Below, piece by piece: positions 16,452 through 25,482 of a stretch of 64,000 nucleotides of DNA; positions within the stretch are counted from its first letter, which is position 1, and each line of letters begins with the position of its first letter. The notes below the pieces were generated by a model. It was not told the DNA's origin. It was given only the letters and a program-made list of their open reading frames with translations, and did no database searches. Origin of the DNA: Burkholderia lata (lineage in GTDB: Bacteria > Pseudomonadota > Gammaproteobacteria > Burkholderiales > Burkholderiaceae); NCBI RefSeq assembly GCF_902499335.1, contig NZ_CABVQK010000001.1:186001-250000 (forward strand). The letters are read 5' to 3'. The position numbers and the translations under genes are program-made.

Positions 16452-19244
16452 ATGGCCTCGATCGACGAACTGAAACAACACATCGACCTGCACGACCTCG
16501 CCGATCGCCTCGGCATGAAACGCGGTCGCGGCGGCGACCGCGCGCTCTACCACTCGCCGCAGCACGACGACAAGAGTCCGTCACTGTCGATCTACGTGAA
16601 CCACCCGAAGCACGGCACCGGCTGGCGCGACCACAGCGCCGACACCGGCGGCTCGTGTATCGACCTGGTCATTCATGCGCGCGGCGGCACCGTTGCCGAC
16701 GCGGTGCGCTACCTGCACGACGCGTACGGCATCCCGCTCGACCGCCAGGCGCCGGCCGAGCGCCGCGAGAAAACGAAATTCGAATACATTGCCGACTGCT
16801 GCTTCACCGAACGCGATCGCGCGCGCGAGTATCTCGCCGGCCGCGCCATTTCGGCCGCTGCGATCGACGCCGCGATCGCAGCGCGCACGCTCGGTTTCAA
16901 CACCTGGACCAGCGCGAAGGTCGCGGCCGGCGAAGTCGGCCACGCCGGCCCGGCCGCTGCGTTCATCGTGCGCGGGGCCGGCGACGGCCGCGTCGTCGCC
17001 GTCGACATGCGCTACGTCGATCCGGCGCTCAACGGCGGTGTCAAGACTCAAACCCAGGGCGACAAGGCCGGCTACGGCTGGACCGCCGACCCTCGGCGGC
17101 TCGACAAGGCAAAGCGCGTGTTCATCGTCGAAAGCGCGATCAATGCGCTGTCGATCGACACCTGTGCGCTGCCTGGCACGGCCGCACTCGCGCTGCGCGG
17201 CCTGGCGAACGTCGACGGCATCGACTTCGCGTTCCTGCGCGGCAAACAGGCCGTGATCTGCATGGACAACGACGAGCCGTTCGCGGACGGCCACCCGCGC
17301 GCCGGCCGCCGCCCTGGGCCAGAAGCCGCGTGGGCGCTCTACGAACGGCTCACGGCGCTGAACATCAGCGCCATGCTCGTCGACCAGGCCGGCTGGCTCG
17401 CCGACCTCGCGGACGGCGAGAAGACCGCCAAACCGATCAACGACGTGAACGACTACCTGCAGATGCGCGGCGCGGCTGGGCTGCAGCACGCGCTCGAGCA
17501 GCTCGAGCCGTGGCTCATCGCCGGCATGCCTGGCGATACCACGCGACGCGGCCGGCCGCGCATCTTCCTGCCGTCGCACGACTTCGCGCAGTACTGGCGC
17601 TTTCGCGTGCGGCCGGACTTCACCAGCTACATCACGAAGATGGACCGCAACGAGGAATCGGGCGTCGAGACGCCCGTCGTGACGGATCTGTGTGGCTTCC
17701 GGATCGCCGGCATCAGCCGCGTGTCCGTCGCGAGCGCGACGTCGACGATGACGGGCGACGCCGACCAGGCGCCCACCGTCTATTTCGCCGTGTCCGTGCA
17801 GGCGCCGCGCCACGGCGCGCAGCTCGTGCGCCGCGTGATGCTCGACGACCAGCTCCACAACGTCGACCAGTGGGGCAAGTTCGGCCCGATCTGGGCGCCG
17901 GCGCCGTTCAAGCGCATGGTCAACATCCTCGAGCGCGGCGCCGACCTCGGCGCGCGTCAGGCGGCCAACTTCGTCGGGCTCGCCTGGCGCGACGGCCGCC
18001 TGATCGTCAACGAAGGCCCGGACTGTTATTTCACCGAAGCCGACAAGCAGTGCCCGTATCACAACCTGACGTTCCCGACTGGCCCGGCCAGCGATGCGCG
18101 CCGCGTGATCGCCGCGTACCAGGCGACGTTCAAGCAGAACGCCGCGACGATCCCGCTCGTGTGGGCGCTCGGCGGCCACCTGAAGGCGCTGCTCGGTTTC
18201 TGGCCGCACATCACGATCCAGGCGAACAAGGGCGCCGGCAAGTCGACGCTCATCAAGCGCCTCGAGCGCTCGCTGGCGTTCACGATGTTCTCCGGGCAGT
18301 CGCTGCAGACCGAGTTCCGCCTGCTCACCAGCATCAGCCACACGAGCCATCCGGTCGGATGGGAAGAACTGTCCGCGCGCCGGCAGGACGTGATCGACAA
18401 GGCGGTCGGGCTGCTGCAGGAGAACTACCAGTACACCGTGACGCGTCGCGGCACCGACATGACGGAATACCTGTTGTGCGCGCCCGTGATGCTGGCCGGC
18501 GAGGACGTACCCGTGCGCAGCCTGCTCGGCAAGCTCGTGCGCACGACGCTGACCGGCAAGCGCGGCCCGCTGATGCCCGACGGCCTGCCGCGCTTCCCGG
18601 TTCGGCAGTGGCTCGAATTCCTCGCAGGCCTGGACAAGCGCGCCGTGGCCGACCAGTACGCGACGCTGCGCGACAAGGCTCTGGCCAACTGCCGTGCGAG
18701 CGGCGAGGACGACGGCGCGAAGCGAATGGCCGGCAACTATGCAGCCGTCGCACTCGCCTGGCGCTACCTGTGCGAGTTCGCCGGCATGGACCCGAGTGAA
18801 GGGGACTTCGCGCGCGACCTGCTCACCGAAATGAACGGCCACGTCGCCGAGACGAGCGCCGATCGCGAGCCGTGGGTCTGGATCATGGAAACCGTGCTGT
18901 CGGAGATCGACGGCGGCAACTACAAGCACCCGTTCACGTTCGATACCGTCGACGGCGAGTTCTGCCTGCTACTGCGCACCGGGCATGTGATGGACCACAT
19001 CGCCCACACGAGCGCGCTGCGCGACAAATGGAACGGCCTGCCGGTGAAATCCGACCGCGTGTTCAAGGCGCAGCTCAAGCACGCCGGCGTCGTGGTCGGC
19101 GAGAAGGAAGTCGAGCGCCGCATCTACACCCGACGCGTGCCGTACCTCACGCCGATCTCGCTGGACCGCCTGGCCGGCTTCGGGCTGCACGTGTCCATCC
19201 GCGAAGATCTGGCCACCGATGCGCGGCAAGGGGCTGCAGCGTGA
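16452..19244 (+). CDS. DNA primase/helicase (CHC2-like, Toprim and P-loop domains)
   Basis: This 930-residue replication protein has three parts. Residues about 25-75 resemble a CHC2 primase zinc domain (YHSPQHDDKSPSL), but only some ligand positions are His/Cys. Residues about 220-275 form a Toprim domain (VFIVESAINALS, then VICMDNDEP). Near residue 592 is a Walker A motif (ANKGAGKSTLIKRL) followed by an acidic Walker B-like GWEEL. The last 200 residues may be a DNA-binding domain. The layout recalls the P4 alpha primase-helicase rather than the P2 nickase A. It is followed directly by a repeat-rich, AT-rich region likely to be the origin it acts on. Confidence 0.85.
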   Translation: MASIDELKQHIDLHDLADRLGMKRGRGGDRALYHSPQHDDKSPSLSIYVNHPKHGTGWRDHSADTGGSCIDLVIHARGGTVADAVRYLHDAYGIPLDRQAPAERREKTKFEYIADCCFTERDRAREYLAGRAISAAAIDAAIAARTLGFNTWTSAKVAAGEVGHAGPAAAFIVRGAGDGRVVAVDMRYVDPALNGGVKTQTQGDKAGYGWTADPRRLDKAKRVFIVESAINALSIDTCALPGTAALALRGLANVDGIDFAFLRGKQAVICMDNDEPFADGHPRAGRRPGPEAAWALYERLTALNISAMLVDQAGWLADLADGEKTAKPINDVNDYLQMRGAAGLQHALEQLEPWLIAGMPGDTTRRGRPRIFLPSHDFAQYWRFRVRPDFTSYITKMDRNEESGVETPVVTDLCGFRIAGISRVSVASATSTMTGDADQAPTVYFAVSVQAPRHGAQLVRRVMLDDQLHNVDQWGKFGPIWAPAPFKRMVNILERGADLGARQAANFVGLAWRDGRLIVNEGPDCYFTEADKQCPYHNLTFPTGPASDARRVIAAYQATFKQNAATIPLVWALGGHLKALLGFWPHITIQANKGAGKSTLIKRLERSLAFTMFSGQSLQTEFRLLTSISHTSHPVGWEELSARRQDVIDKAVGLLQENYQYTVTRRGTDMTEYLLCAPVMLAGEDVPVRSLLGKLVRTTLTGKRGPLMPDGLPRFPVRQWLEFLAGLDKRAVADQYATLRDKALANCRASGEDDGAKRMAGNYAAVALAWRYLCEFAGMDPSEGDFARDLLTEMNGHVAETSADREPWVWIMETVLSEIDGGNYKHPFTFDTVDGEFCLLLRTGHVMDHIAHTSALRDKWNGLPVKSDRVFKAQLKHAGVVVGEKEVERRIYTRRVPYLTPISLDRLAGFGLHVSIREDLATDARQGAAA

Positions 19245-19472
19245 CGCCCTCTCAGCCGATGCGGCCGCCATGCGGCCGTGCCCCTTTCCCTCTTCTTTCC
19301 GGCCGCGTAGCGGCCCTGTATTCGAGTTTCCGGTGCGTGCGTCGATGCGCGCAGCAATCGGTGCACGCGAATGCCCGGCCGTCGCTCTTTCCGCTGCCCC
19401 CCGTCCCCCCCGCAAGTCGAAACGGCCGGGCAACTACGCTGGCCTTGAGGGAGAAGGGCCGCGCGAGCCGGT
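19245..19472. other. Non-coding stretch after the primase
   Basis: GC-rich sequence between the primase stop and the origin-like region. Overlapping open frames occur on both strands, but none has a credible start or recognisable product. Nothing else was seen here. Confidence 0.5.
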
Positions 19473-19889
19473 TTTTCCACAGGGAACGGGCAGGCAGTGC
19501 ACGTGAATCGTGGTTTTCGGGGCTGCTCGCTCGTAAGTCTTTGATTCTTGAAGCGAGTGCCGCCATGTGTCAGTCCGCTTTTGCCACTAGTCGGGCCGTT
19601 TTTGCCACTAGTCCGGTTTTTGCGCTGGCCGCCGTCGCCCCTTTTTCTCTTCTCTCTAATTCATTGAAAAAGAAGAAGAAAGAATACGTAGAAGGGGCGG
19701 AAATTGACCGAAATGTCATGCCACGAGTCGGGTGCGTTTTGCCACGAGTCGCGAACGCTGCCTATTTTTTAGGCCACGAGTCGCAAGGGGGTGCCACGTG
19801 TTTTTCGTGGCAATTGATGGCGCAAAAATATTTTACGAATCAATAAGTTAAATGCTCGACGCAATTCAAACCACGAGTCCACGAGTTGT
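19473..19889. other. Candidate phage replication origin
   Basis: The region contains TTTTCCACA at 19473-19481 (one mismatch to the DnaA box TTATCCACA), an AT/GA-rich tract at 19641-19692 flanked by CGCCCCTT and AAGGGGCG, a second AT-rich tract at 19822-19854 and the repeat set described separately. DnaA site, iterons and easily melted DNA next to a replication gene are the classic make-up of an iteron origin. This is inference from layout; no origin of this type is known to me for a P2-like phage. Confidence 0.6.
19583..19889 (+). repeat. Iteron-like 11-bp direct repeats
   Basis: Copies of GCCAC(G/T)AGTCG start at 19583, 19604, 19720, 19741 and 19773. A partial copy (GCCACGTG) lies at 19793, and two overlapping copies of CCACGAGT lie at 19871 and 19879, inside the start of the next gene. 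Several neighbours are 20 to 21 bp apart, two helical turns, so a protein could line up on one DNA face. The first two copies carry CTAG in place of CGAG. The copies inside the DUF4224 gene suggest that the same binding protein also controls that gene and the integrase. Confidence 0.8.
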
Positions 19890-20172
19890 TCTGCGCCCCC
19901 GCCCTTCGCGCTCCGAGCCCGGCGACCATTCGCACGCGATCCAGGCGAGCTCGCTCACCCTGACAGTGCGAGAAATCTACGAAGCGACGGGATACCGCCA
20001 ACCAGCGAGACAACTGCGGGCCCTCGCGGTCGCGGGGATTCCGGCCGACCGCCGACCTGATGGCAGCGTCAGAGTTTGGCGACACCACGTGCTGGGTTTC
20101 GGCGCTCAAGAAAAGACGCTCCATCGCAAACGCCCAAAACTAACCTCTGACATGAAGGACACTACGAAATGA
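19852..20172 (+). CDS. DUF4224-type small protein upstream of integrase
   Basis: This 106-residue protein contains LTLTVREIYEATGYRQPARQ and then GIPADRRPDGSVRVW, the pattern of DUF4224 proteins that commonly precede phage integrases and resemble small HTH or excisionase factors. The first 40 residues are a low-complexity lead. The gene overlaps the integrase start (ATGA). Two repeat copies lie in its first 40 bases, so its expression may be tied to the origin-binding protein. Confidence 0.7.
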   Translation: MLDAIQTTSPRVVLRPRPSRSEPGDHSHAIQASSLTLTVREIYEATGYRQPARQLRALAVAGIPADRRPDGSVRVWRHHVLGFGAQEKTLHRKRPKLTSDMKDTTK

Positions 20173-21275
20173 TCGGACGCCGTCAAAGCCCCTCTTTCCT
20201 GCCCGCTCGCGTCTACGAGAAGCACGGATCATGGTGGTTCGTCGACAAGGACCGCAAATGGCACAAGCTCTGCCGCGTCAAAGACGGCATCGTCCGCCTG
20301 TACGAATCGCTGGCCGAGTTCACGCGTGCATCCGACAGCAAAGCAGCTCTCGAGAACACGATGCCGGCCCTCATCGATGACTGGGTGCGGAAAAAGCTTC
20401 CCGCGTATGCGCCGAAGACTCGCTCCAACTACGTCAAGATGATTGGACTCATTCGCAAGGAGTTTGGCCCGCAGTGGCTGATCGAGGACGTCAGGCCAGC
20501 CGATGTTGCTCGGTTCCTGGACAAGCATTTCCACGACAAGGCGAGCAGCAGCAACAAACACAAGGCATTGCTGTCGCTGATCTTCATGCATGCGGTTCGG
20601 CGTGGGCTTTGCGACCGCAATCCCGCGCGCGAGATCGGCGCGGCCAGGGAAAAGAAGCGGGATCGCTACATCACGGACGACGAACTGGACGCAGTGCGGG
20701 CGGCCATCGTTGCCAGTGCAGGCTATAAGACATCGTCCGCACGGTCGATCCTCTGCCTGATCGACCTGGCGTACCAGACCGCTCAACGTATCGGAGATCT
20801 TCTCGCGCTCAACTGGCAGAACGTGTCCGACGAGGGGATTTCGTTTCACCCGAGCAAGACGGTCAACAGTAGCGGCGTGCGCCTGTTGATCGAGATGACA
20901 CCCGACCTGCGAGAAACATTGGATCGAGCGCGCGGCGGCAAGATCACGGCCATCGGGCCGGTGATCTGCACGCATGCCGGCGGCCGCTTCACCTACATCG
21001 GCGCGTACTCAGGGTGGAAACGCGCTTGCCAGCGCGCGCGAACGGCCTACGAGAAAGACTGCGAAGAAAGGAGAATCACCCCGAACCCGCTATACCTGAT
21101 CGGCATGCACTTCCACGATCTGCGGGCGAAGGCGCTGACCGATCTAAAGCGGCAGCGGGGAGCAGCGGCAGCGCAATCACTTGCCGGCCACACGACCGAA
21201 AGCATGACGGCACACTACACAAAATCACGTGAAGTAGAACGCGTCCAACCAGTTCCATTGACGCGTGCAAGTTAG
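20169..21275 (+). CDS. int: Tyrosine-family site-specific integrase
   Basis: This 368-residue protein has the catalytic set Arg207 (AQRIGDLLAL), Lys230, His316 and Arg319 (FHDLRAKAL), His341 (LAGHTT) and Tyr350 (HYTK). The N-terminal part has an arm-binding-like domain and a SAM-like core-binding domain (about residues 65-150). It inserts and excises the prophage by strand exchange between attP and attB. It lies at the right end next to amn, so attR should fall between 21276 and the amn 3' end. Confidence 0.95.
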   Translation: MIGRRQSPSFLPARVYEKHGSWWFVDKDRKWHKLCRVKDGIVRLYESLAEFTRASDSKAALENTMPALIDDWVRKKLPAYAPKTRSNYVKMIGLIRKEFGPQWLIEDVRPADVARFLDKHFHDKASSSNKHKALLSLIFMHAVRRGLCDRNPAREIGAAREKKRDRYITDDELDAVRAAIVASAGYKTSSARSILCLIDLAYQTAQRIGDLLALNWQNVSDEGISFHPSKTVNSSGVRLLIEMTPDLRETLDRARGGKITAIGPVICTHAGGRFTYIGAYSGWKRACQRARTAYEKDCEERRITPNPLYLIGMHFHDLRAKALTDLKRQRGAAAAQSLAGHTTESMTAHYTKSREVERVQPVPLTRAS

Positions 21276-21298
21276 ACACCGACGCTCATGTTAGACAC
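21271..21298 (+). repeat. 9-bp direct repeat GTTAGACAC at the integrase 3' end
   Basis: GTTAGACAC occurs at 21271-21279 and again at 21290-21298, starting 19 bp apart. The first copy overlaps the integrase stop. They may be integrase arm-binding sites near attR; this is only a positional guess. Confidence 0.35.
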
Positions 21299-21299
21299 G

Positions 21300-21328
21300 A
21301 AGGCTCCCCGAACCGGCCGGGGAGCCTT
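21300..21328. terminator. Bidirectional terminator between int and amn
   Basis: AAGGCTCCCCG and CGGGGAGCCTT form an 11-bp perfect stem with a 7-base loop. It lies between two converging genes (int plus, amn minus). Long T-runs are absent, but the A/T ends of the stem give short U tracts both ways. Confidence 0.75.
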
Positions 21329-21344
21329 GTACAGCAAGGATTTA

Positions 21345-22871
21345 TCACTGGAACGCCACTTCCGCAAAGCTCCGCAACTTCCGGCTATGCAGCTTGTCGA
21401 GCCCGTTCGTGCGCAGGATCTCCATCGCCTTCACCCCGATCTGCAGATGCTGGTCGACCTGCCCGCGATAGAACGTGTCGGCCATGCCCGGCAGTTTCAG
21501 CTCGCCGTGCAGCGGCTTGTCCGACACGCACAGCAGCGTGCCGTACGGCACGCGGAAGCGGAAGCCGTTCGCGGCGATCGTCGCGCTTTCCATGTCGAGC
21601 GCGACCGCACGGCTCTGCGACAGCCGCTGCACCGGTTCGCGATGATCGCGCAACTCCCAGTTACGGTTGTCGACGCTCGCGACCGTACCCGTGCGCATCA
21701 CGCGCTTCAGTTCAGCCCCCTCCAGCCGGGTCACGTCGGCCACCCCGCGTTCGAGTGCGAGCTGCACTTCGGCCAGTGCCGGAATCGGCACCCACAGCGG
21801 CAGGTCGGCATCGAGCACGTGATCCTCGCGCACGTAACCGTGTGCGAGCACGTAGTCGCCGAGACGCTGCGTGTTGCGCAGCCCCGCGCAGTGACCGAGC
21901 ATCACCCACGCGTGCGGACGCAGCACCGCGATGTGATCGGTGATCGTCTTCGCGTTCGACGGACCGACGCCGATGTTGACCATCGTGATCCCGCTGCCGT
22001 CCGCGCGCTTCAGGTGATACGCGGGCATCTGCGGCAGGCGCGGCGGCGCGTTGCCCTCGGCCGGCTCGCTGCCGAGGTTCGCGTTGTACGTGACGACATC
22101 GCCCGGCTCGACGAACGAGCTGTACTGGCTGCGGTATGCCCGCACCTCGGGATCGTCGCTCTCCGTCATCACCGTGCGGCCCAGCTTCACGAATTCGTCG
22201 ATGTAGAACTGGTAGTTCGTGTAGAGCACGTAGTTCTGGAAGTGCGTGGGCGACGTGGCCGTGTAGTGGCGCAGCCGGTGCAGCGAGAAGTCGACGCGCG
22301 CGGCCGTGAACAGCGCGAGCGGATGCGGCTCGCCCGGCGCCGGCTCGAACGTGCCGTTGACGATGCGGTCGTCGAGATACGACAGGTCGGGTGTATCGAA
22401 GATGTCGCGCATCGCGAGCAGGCGGTCGCGATCGAGCTCGCCCTCGAGATGGATGCCTTCCGGAAACGCGAAATGAACCGGAATCGGCTGCGACGACACG
22501 CCGATCTCGATCTTCACATGGTGGTTCTTCGCCAGCAGGCGCAACTGCTCGCGATAGTAGTTCGCGAAGAGATCGGGGCGCGTGACCGTCGTCTCGAATA
22601 CGCCGGGGCCGGCGACGAAACCGTACGAGCGGCGCGAATCGACGTGCGTGTTGACGTCGGTGCGGATCCGCACGAACGGGTAGCATGCGCGCACGTGGTC
22701 GGTAATCGGTTCGTGGCGGCGATAGCGCGCGAAGGCGTCGCGCAGGAAGCCCGTATTCGTATCGTAAATGGCGGACAGCCGCGCGACGGCGGCGATCGGA
22801 TCGTCGAAAGCCTCGACCGACGGGCTTTCGGGCGTCAGCACTCGGTGCCGGCGGCTCAAATCGTTCTTCAT
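21345..22871 (-). CDS. amn: AMP nucleosidase
   Basis: This 508-residue enzyme splits AMP into adenine and ribose 5-phosphate, adjusting adenylate pools. The N-terminal AMNp regulatory domain is followed by a PNP/UDP-phosphorylase-type catalytic half (NIGVGPSNAKTITDHIAVLR, then ALDMESATIAANGFRF). The ATG at 22871 has GAGG 8 bases upstream; the ATG at 22877 has it only 2 bases away, so the shorter form is preferred. An open extension to 23492 is an artefact that runs through the divergent gene. The 3' end is intact next to the prophage. Confidence 0.93.
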   Translation of the reverse strand: MKNDLSRRHRVLTPESPSVEAFDDPIAAVARLSAIYDTNTGFLRDAFARYRRHEPITDHVRACYPFVRIRTDVNTHVDSRRSYGFVAGPGVFETTVTRPDLFANYYREQLRLLAKNHHVKIEIGVSSQPIPVHFAFPEGIHLEGELDRDRLLAMRDIFDTPDLSYLDDRIVNGTFEPAPGEPHPLALFTAARVDFSLHRLRHYTATSPTHFQNYVLYTNYQFYIDEFVKLGRTVMTESDDPEVRAYRSQYSSFVEPGDVVTYNANLGSEPAEGNAPPRLPQMPAYHLKRADGSGITMVNIGVGPSNAKTITDHIAVLRPHAWVMLGHCAGLRNTQRLGDYVLAHGYVREDHVLDADLPLWVPIPALAEVQLALERGVADVTRLEGAELKRVMRTGTVASVDNRNWELRDHREPVQRLSQSRAVALDMESATIAANGFRFRVPYGTLLCVSDKPLHGELKLPGMADTFYRGQVDQHLQIGVKAMEILRTNGLDKLHSRKLRSFAEVAFQ

Positions 22872-23000
22872 TTTCATCACCTCGTCTGATCTGACGACAT
22901 TACCACGGAACCTGGTCACGCTTATGGCCGCCCCTGCGCACGCGAGGGCCGGAAGGGGCGCAGTATTTGCTAAAATCGGTGGGTTCACTGGAGACTCATC

Positions 23001-23396
23001 ATGAAGCCGCTCATTCTCGTCGCCGCTGCCGCCGCGTTTGCCGCCGCCAGCGTCGCTTACGCCGCCGGCGGTACGCCTGACGCCGACGCGCAGGCTCGGG
23101 CCGAGGCCAACGAGGCCGCCGGCCTGCCCGATCTCCGCAAGATCAACCGGCCGGGTGCCGAAGTCACGTCGAAAGTCGACTTCGCCGACATCCGCCGCAC
23201 GCCGAGCTTCCACGAAAAGAGCAAGAACGGCACCGAAGTCACCGAGTATCGCGATCGCGGCAAACCGGTCGAGATCGACGTGAAGTCGAACTTTGGCACG
23301 CGCTACCAGATGAGCTCGACGCCCGACACGTCGCCGAAGCCGCACGACGCGGGCATCCCGATCACGCGCCTGCCGTCGCTGAACCTGCGCTACTGA
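23001..23396 (+). CDS. Periplasmic DUF2782-family protein
   Basis: This 131-residue protein has a signal peptide (MKPLILVAAAAAFAAASVAYA, cleavage after AYA) and the DUF2782 core around residues 76-105 (GTEVTEYRDRGKPVEIDVKS). Family members often sit beside thrB, as here. Function is unknown. A likely -10 (TAAAAT) lies near 22971-22976, and the gene diverges from amn. Confidence 0.8.
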   Translation: MKPLILVAAAAAFAAASVAYAAGGTPDADAQARAEANEAAGLPDLRKINRPGAEVTSKVDFADIRRTPSFHEKSKNGTEVTEYRDRGKPVEIDVKSNFGTRYQMSSTPDTSPKPHDAGIPITRLPSLNLRY

Positions 23397-23497
23397 TTCC
23401 GTGGCGCGCCGCGTCGAACGCCGCGCGCCGCCTCCCTTCACCTGCTGTCGCGACGCACGCCGCCCGCGTGCCGACACCCTGACCTGACGCATCCCGC

Positions 23498-24496
23498 ATG
23501 GCCGTTTTCACTGCTGTTTCCGACTCCGATCTCGCGCAATGGATGCGCCACTACGAACTGGGCGACGTGCTTGCGTTCCGCGGCATTCCGTCCGGTATCG
23601 AAAACAGCAATTTCTTCCTGACGACGACGCGCGGCGAGTACGTCCTCACGATCTTCGAAAAGCTCACGGCGCAGCAACTGCCGTTCTACCTCGACCTGAT
23701 GCGCCATCTGGCCGGCCACGGCGTGCCGGTGCCGGATCCGATCCCGCGCGACGACGGCGCATTGTTCGGCGAGCTGCACGGCAAGCCGGCCGCGATCGTC
23801 ACGAAGCTCGACGGCTCGGCCGAACTCGCGCCGGGGGTCGAACACTGCATCGAGGTCGGGCAGATGCTCGCGCGCCTGCACCTCGCCGGCCGCGACTATC
23901 CGCGCAACCAGCCGAACCTGCGCAGCCTGCCGTGGTGGCAGGAGAACGTGCCGGCGATCGTGCCGTTCATCACGGATGAGCAGCGCGCATTGCTGGAGGG
24001 CGAACTCGCGCACCAGGCCAGCTTCTTCGCATCGGACGACTACGCGGCGATGCCTGCCGGGCCGTGCCATTGCGACCTGTTCCGCGACAACGTGCTGTTC
24101 GCGCACGCGGCGCCCGGCACCGGCCACGACGTGCGGCTCGGCGGCTTCTTCGACTTCTATTTCGCGGGCTGCGACAAGTGGCTGTTCGACGTCGCGGTCA
24201 CGGTCAACGACTGGTGCGTCGACCTCGCGACCGGCGTGCTCGACGTCGCGCGCGCCGATGCGATGCTGCGTGCGTACCAGACCGTCCGGCCGTTCACGGC
24301 CGAGGAGCGCCGCCACTGGAGCGACATGCTGCGCGCGGGCGCGTACCGCTTCTGGGTGTCGCGCCTGTACGACTTCTACCTGCCGCGTGCGGCCGAGATG
24401 CTCAAGCCGCACGACCCCGGCCATTTCGAACGCATCCTGCGCGAGCGTATCGCGCATACGCCCGCGCTTCCCGAGATCCAAACCGCATGCAACTGA
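23498..24496 (+). CDS. thrB: Homoserine kinase (type II, APH fold)
   Basis: This 332-residue enzyme phosphorylates homoserine on the way to threonine. It belongs to the aminoglycoside-phosphotransferase-like ThrB family, not the GHMP family. Key motifs are the catalytic loop [12 protein letters not shown] near residue 188 and the metal-binding FFDFYFAG near residue 212. The stop lies 10 bases inside the next gene, so the two are coupled. Confidence 0.93.
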   Translation: MAVFTAVSDSDLAQWMRHYELGDVLAFRGIPSGIENSNFFLTTTRGEYVLTIFEKLTAQQLPFYLDLMRHLAGHGVPVPDPIPRDDGALFGELHGKPAAIVTKLDGSAELAPGVEHCIEVGQMLARLHLAGRDYPRNQPNLRSLPWWQENVPAIVPFITDEQRALLEGELAHQASFFASDDYAAMPAGPCHCDLFRDNVLFAHAAPGTGHDVRLGGFFDFYFAGCDKWLFDVAVTVNDWCVDLATGVLDVARADAMLRAYQTVRPFTAEERRHWSDMLRAGAYRFWVSRLYDFYLPRAAEMLKPHDPGHFERILRERIAHTPALPEIQTACN

Positions 24497-25296
24497 TCGA
24501 AGTGCCCGCCAAAACGGGCTATGTCTGGTTCCGTCAAGGCGTCTGGCTGTTCCGCCGGAACCCGCTCGCGTTCATCACGCTGTTCTTCACGTACCTGCTG
24601 GCGATCACGCTGGTGTCGATGGTGCCCGTGATCGGCTCCGCGCTGCCGCTGGTGTTCATTCCGGGCGTCGCGGTCGGCTTCATGGCCGCATGCCGCGACA
24701 CGGTGGCCGGCAAGCCGGTGATGCCGACGATCCTCGTCGACGGCTTCCGCTCGTACGGCACTGTCGCGACCCAGCGGCTGCTCGTGCTCGGCGTGATCTA
24801 CGTCGCGTCGATGGTGCTGGTGTTCGCCGCTTCGTCGTTCGTCGACGGCGGCGCGCTGTTCCACGTGATGATGGGCGCGGCGGACGAGGCAAGCGCGACG
24901 CCGGAAACGCTCGCCGCGCAAGGCACGCTCGGCGCGCTGTTCTTCGCGACGCTGCTCTATCTGCCGGTCGCAATGCTGTTCTGGTTCGCGCCGGTACTGG
25001 TCGCATGGCATGACGTGCCGCCCGCGAAGGCGCTGTTTTTCAGCGTCGTCAGCTGCTGGCGCAATCGCGGCGCGTTCGTCGTGTACGGCGTGCTGTGGTT
25101 CGCCGTCGCGCTCGGCACGTCGCTCGCGCTGTCGCTGCTGCTGCAGGCGCTCGGCGCCGGCGCGTACGCGCTGACGATCATGATGCCGGTGACGATCATC
25201 ATCGTCACGATGCTGTACTGCTCGTTCTACGCGACCTATCGCGGCTGCTTCGGCGTACAGGAACCCGGCGCAACGACCACCACGTCGGGCCGCTGA
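24487..25296 (+). CDS. BPSS1780-family inner membrane protein
   Basis: This 269-residue protein has about six hydrophobic segments, the first at residues 27-55 ([20 protein letters not shown]). The opening ([20 protein letters not shown]) is characteristic of the BPSS1780 family of beta-proteobacteria, whose role is unknown. It overlaps thrB, a conserved pairing that suggests common expression rather than common function. Confidence 0.82.
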   Translation: MQLIEVPAKTGYVWFRQGVWLFRRNPLAFITLFFTYLLAITLVSMVPVIGSALPLVFIPGVAVGFMAACRDTVAGKPVMPTILVDGFRSYGTVATQRLLVLGVIYVASMVLVFAASSFVDGGALFHVMMGAADEASATPETLAAQGTLGALFFATLLYLPVAMLFWFAPVLVAWHDVPPAKALFFSVVSCWRNRGAFVVYGVLWFAVALGTSLALSLLLQALGAGAYALTIMMPVTIIIVTMLYCSFYATYRGCFGVQEPGATTTTSGR

Positions 25297-25423
25297 CGTA
25301 TCCCCGGCCGGCGCACGTCGCCGGCCACCGTTCTCCGCGCCGGGTTGCCTCCCGGCGCCTCATCCCTTCCCCGCCTCCGTCGGCCACCGCCCCGCGCCGG
25401 CCGCCCCCTGTTCATCCCGATCA

Positions 25424-25451
25424 TTTGCGCGCAAAATAATTTGCGTGCAAA
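25424..25451. promoter_or_regulatory. Tandem OhrR operators upstream of ohrR
   Basis: Two 12-bp palindromes, TTTGCGCGCAAA (25424-25435) and TTTGCGTGCAAA (25440-25451), lie with centres 16 bp apart, 32 bases before the ohrR ATG. They fit autoregulation by the dimeric MarR-type OhrR. A related but less perfect TTTGCAC element lies before ohr. Confidence 0.72.
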
Positions 25452-25482
25452 TTGTTCGCGCGTTCGCCGCGCCTCCCGAATC

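Larger units (their letters stand above)
1..21300. mobile_element. P2-like prophage, right part
   Basis: The block from the window start to the integrase carries tail genes in P2 order (I, fibre, fibre chaperone, sheath FI, tube FII, E/E', T, U, D). It also carries an Ogr activator, an XRE repressor, a primase/helicase and a tyrosine integrase. The right boundary is placed between the integrase stop (21275) and the amn stop (21345). The left boundary, capsid, terminase and lysis genes lie outside the window. The replication module is not P2-like: no protein A is visible, and a primase/helicase with downstream repeats takes its place, so the element looks mosaic. Confidence 0.95.

Noticed and set aside
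16581..18929. Long minus-strand frame of 782 codons opposite the primase
   Set aside because: It is the antisense shadow of a well-supported primase, rich in Arg/His/Val with no domain; high GC in third positions keeps such frames open.
22872..23492. N-terminal extension of amn by about 200 residues
   Set aside because: It runs through the divergent DUF2782 gene, is low-complexity, and the natural family start with a ribosome site lies at 22871.
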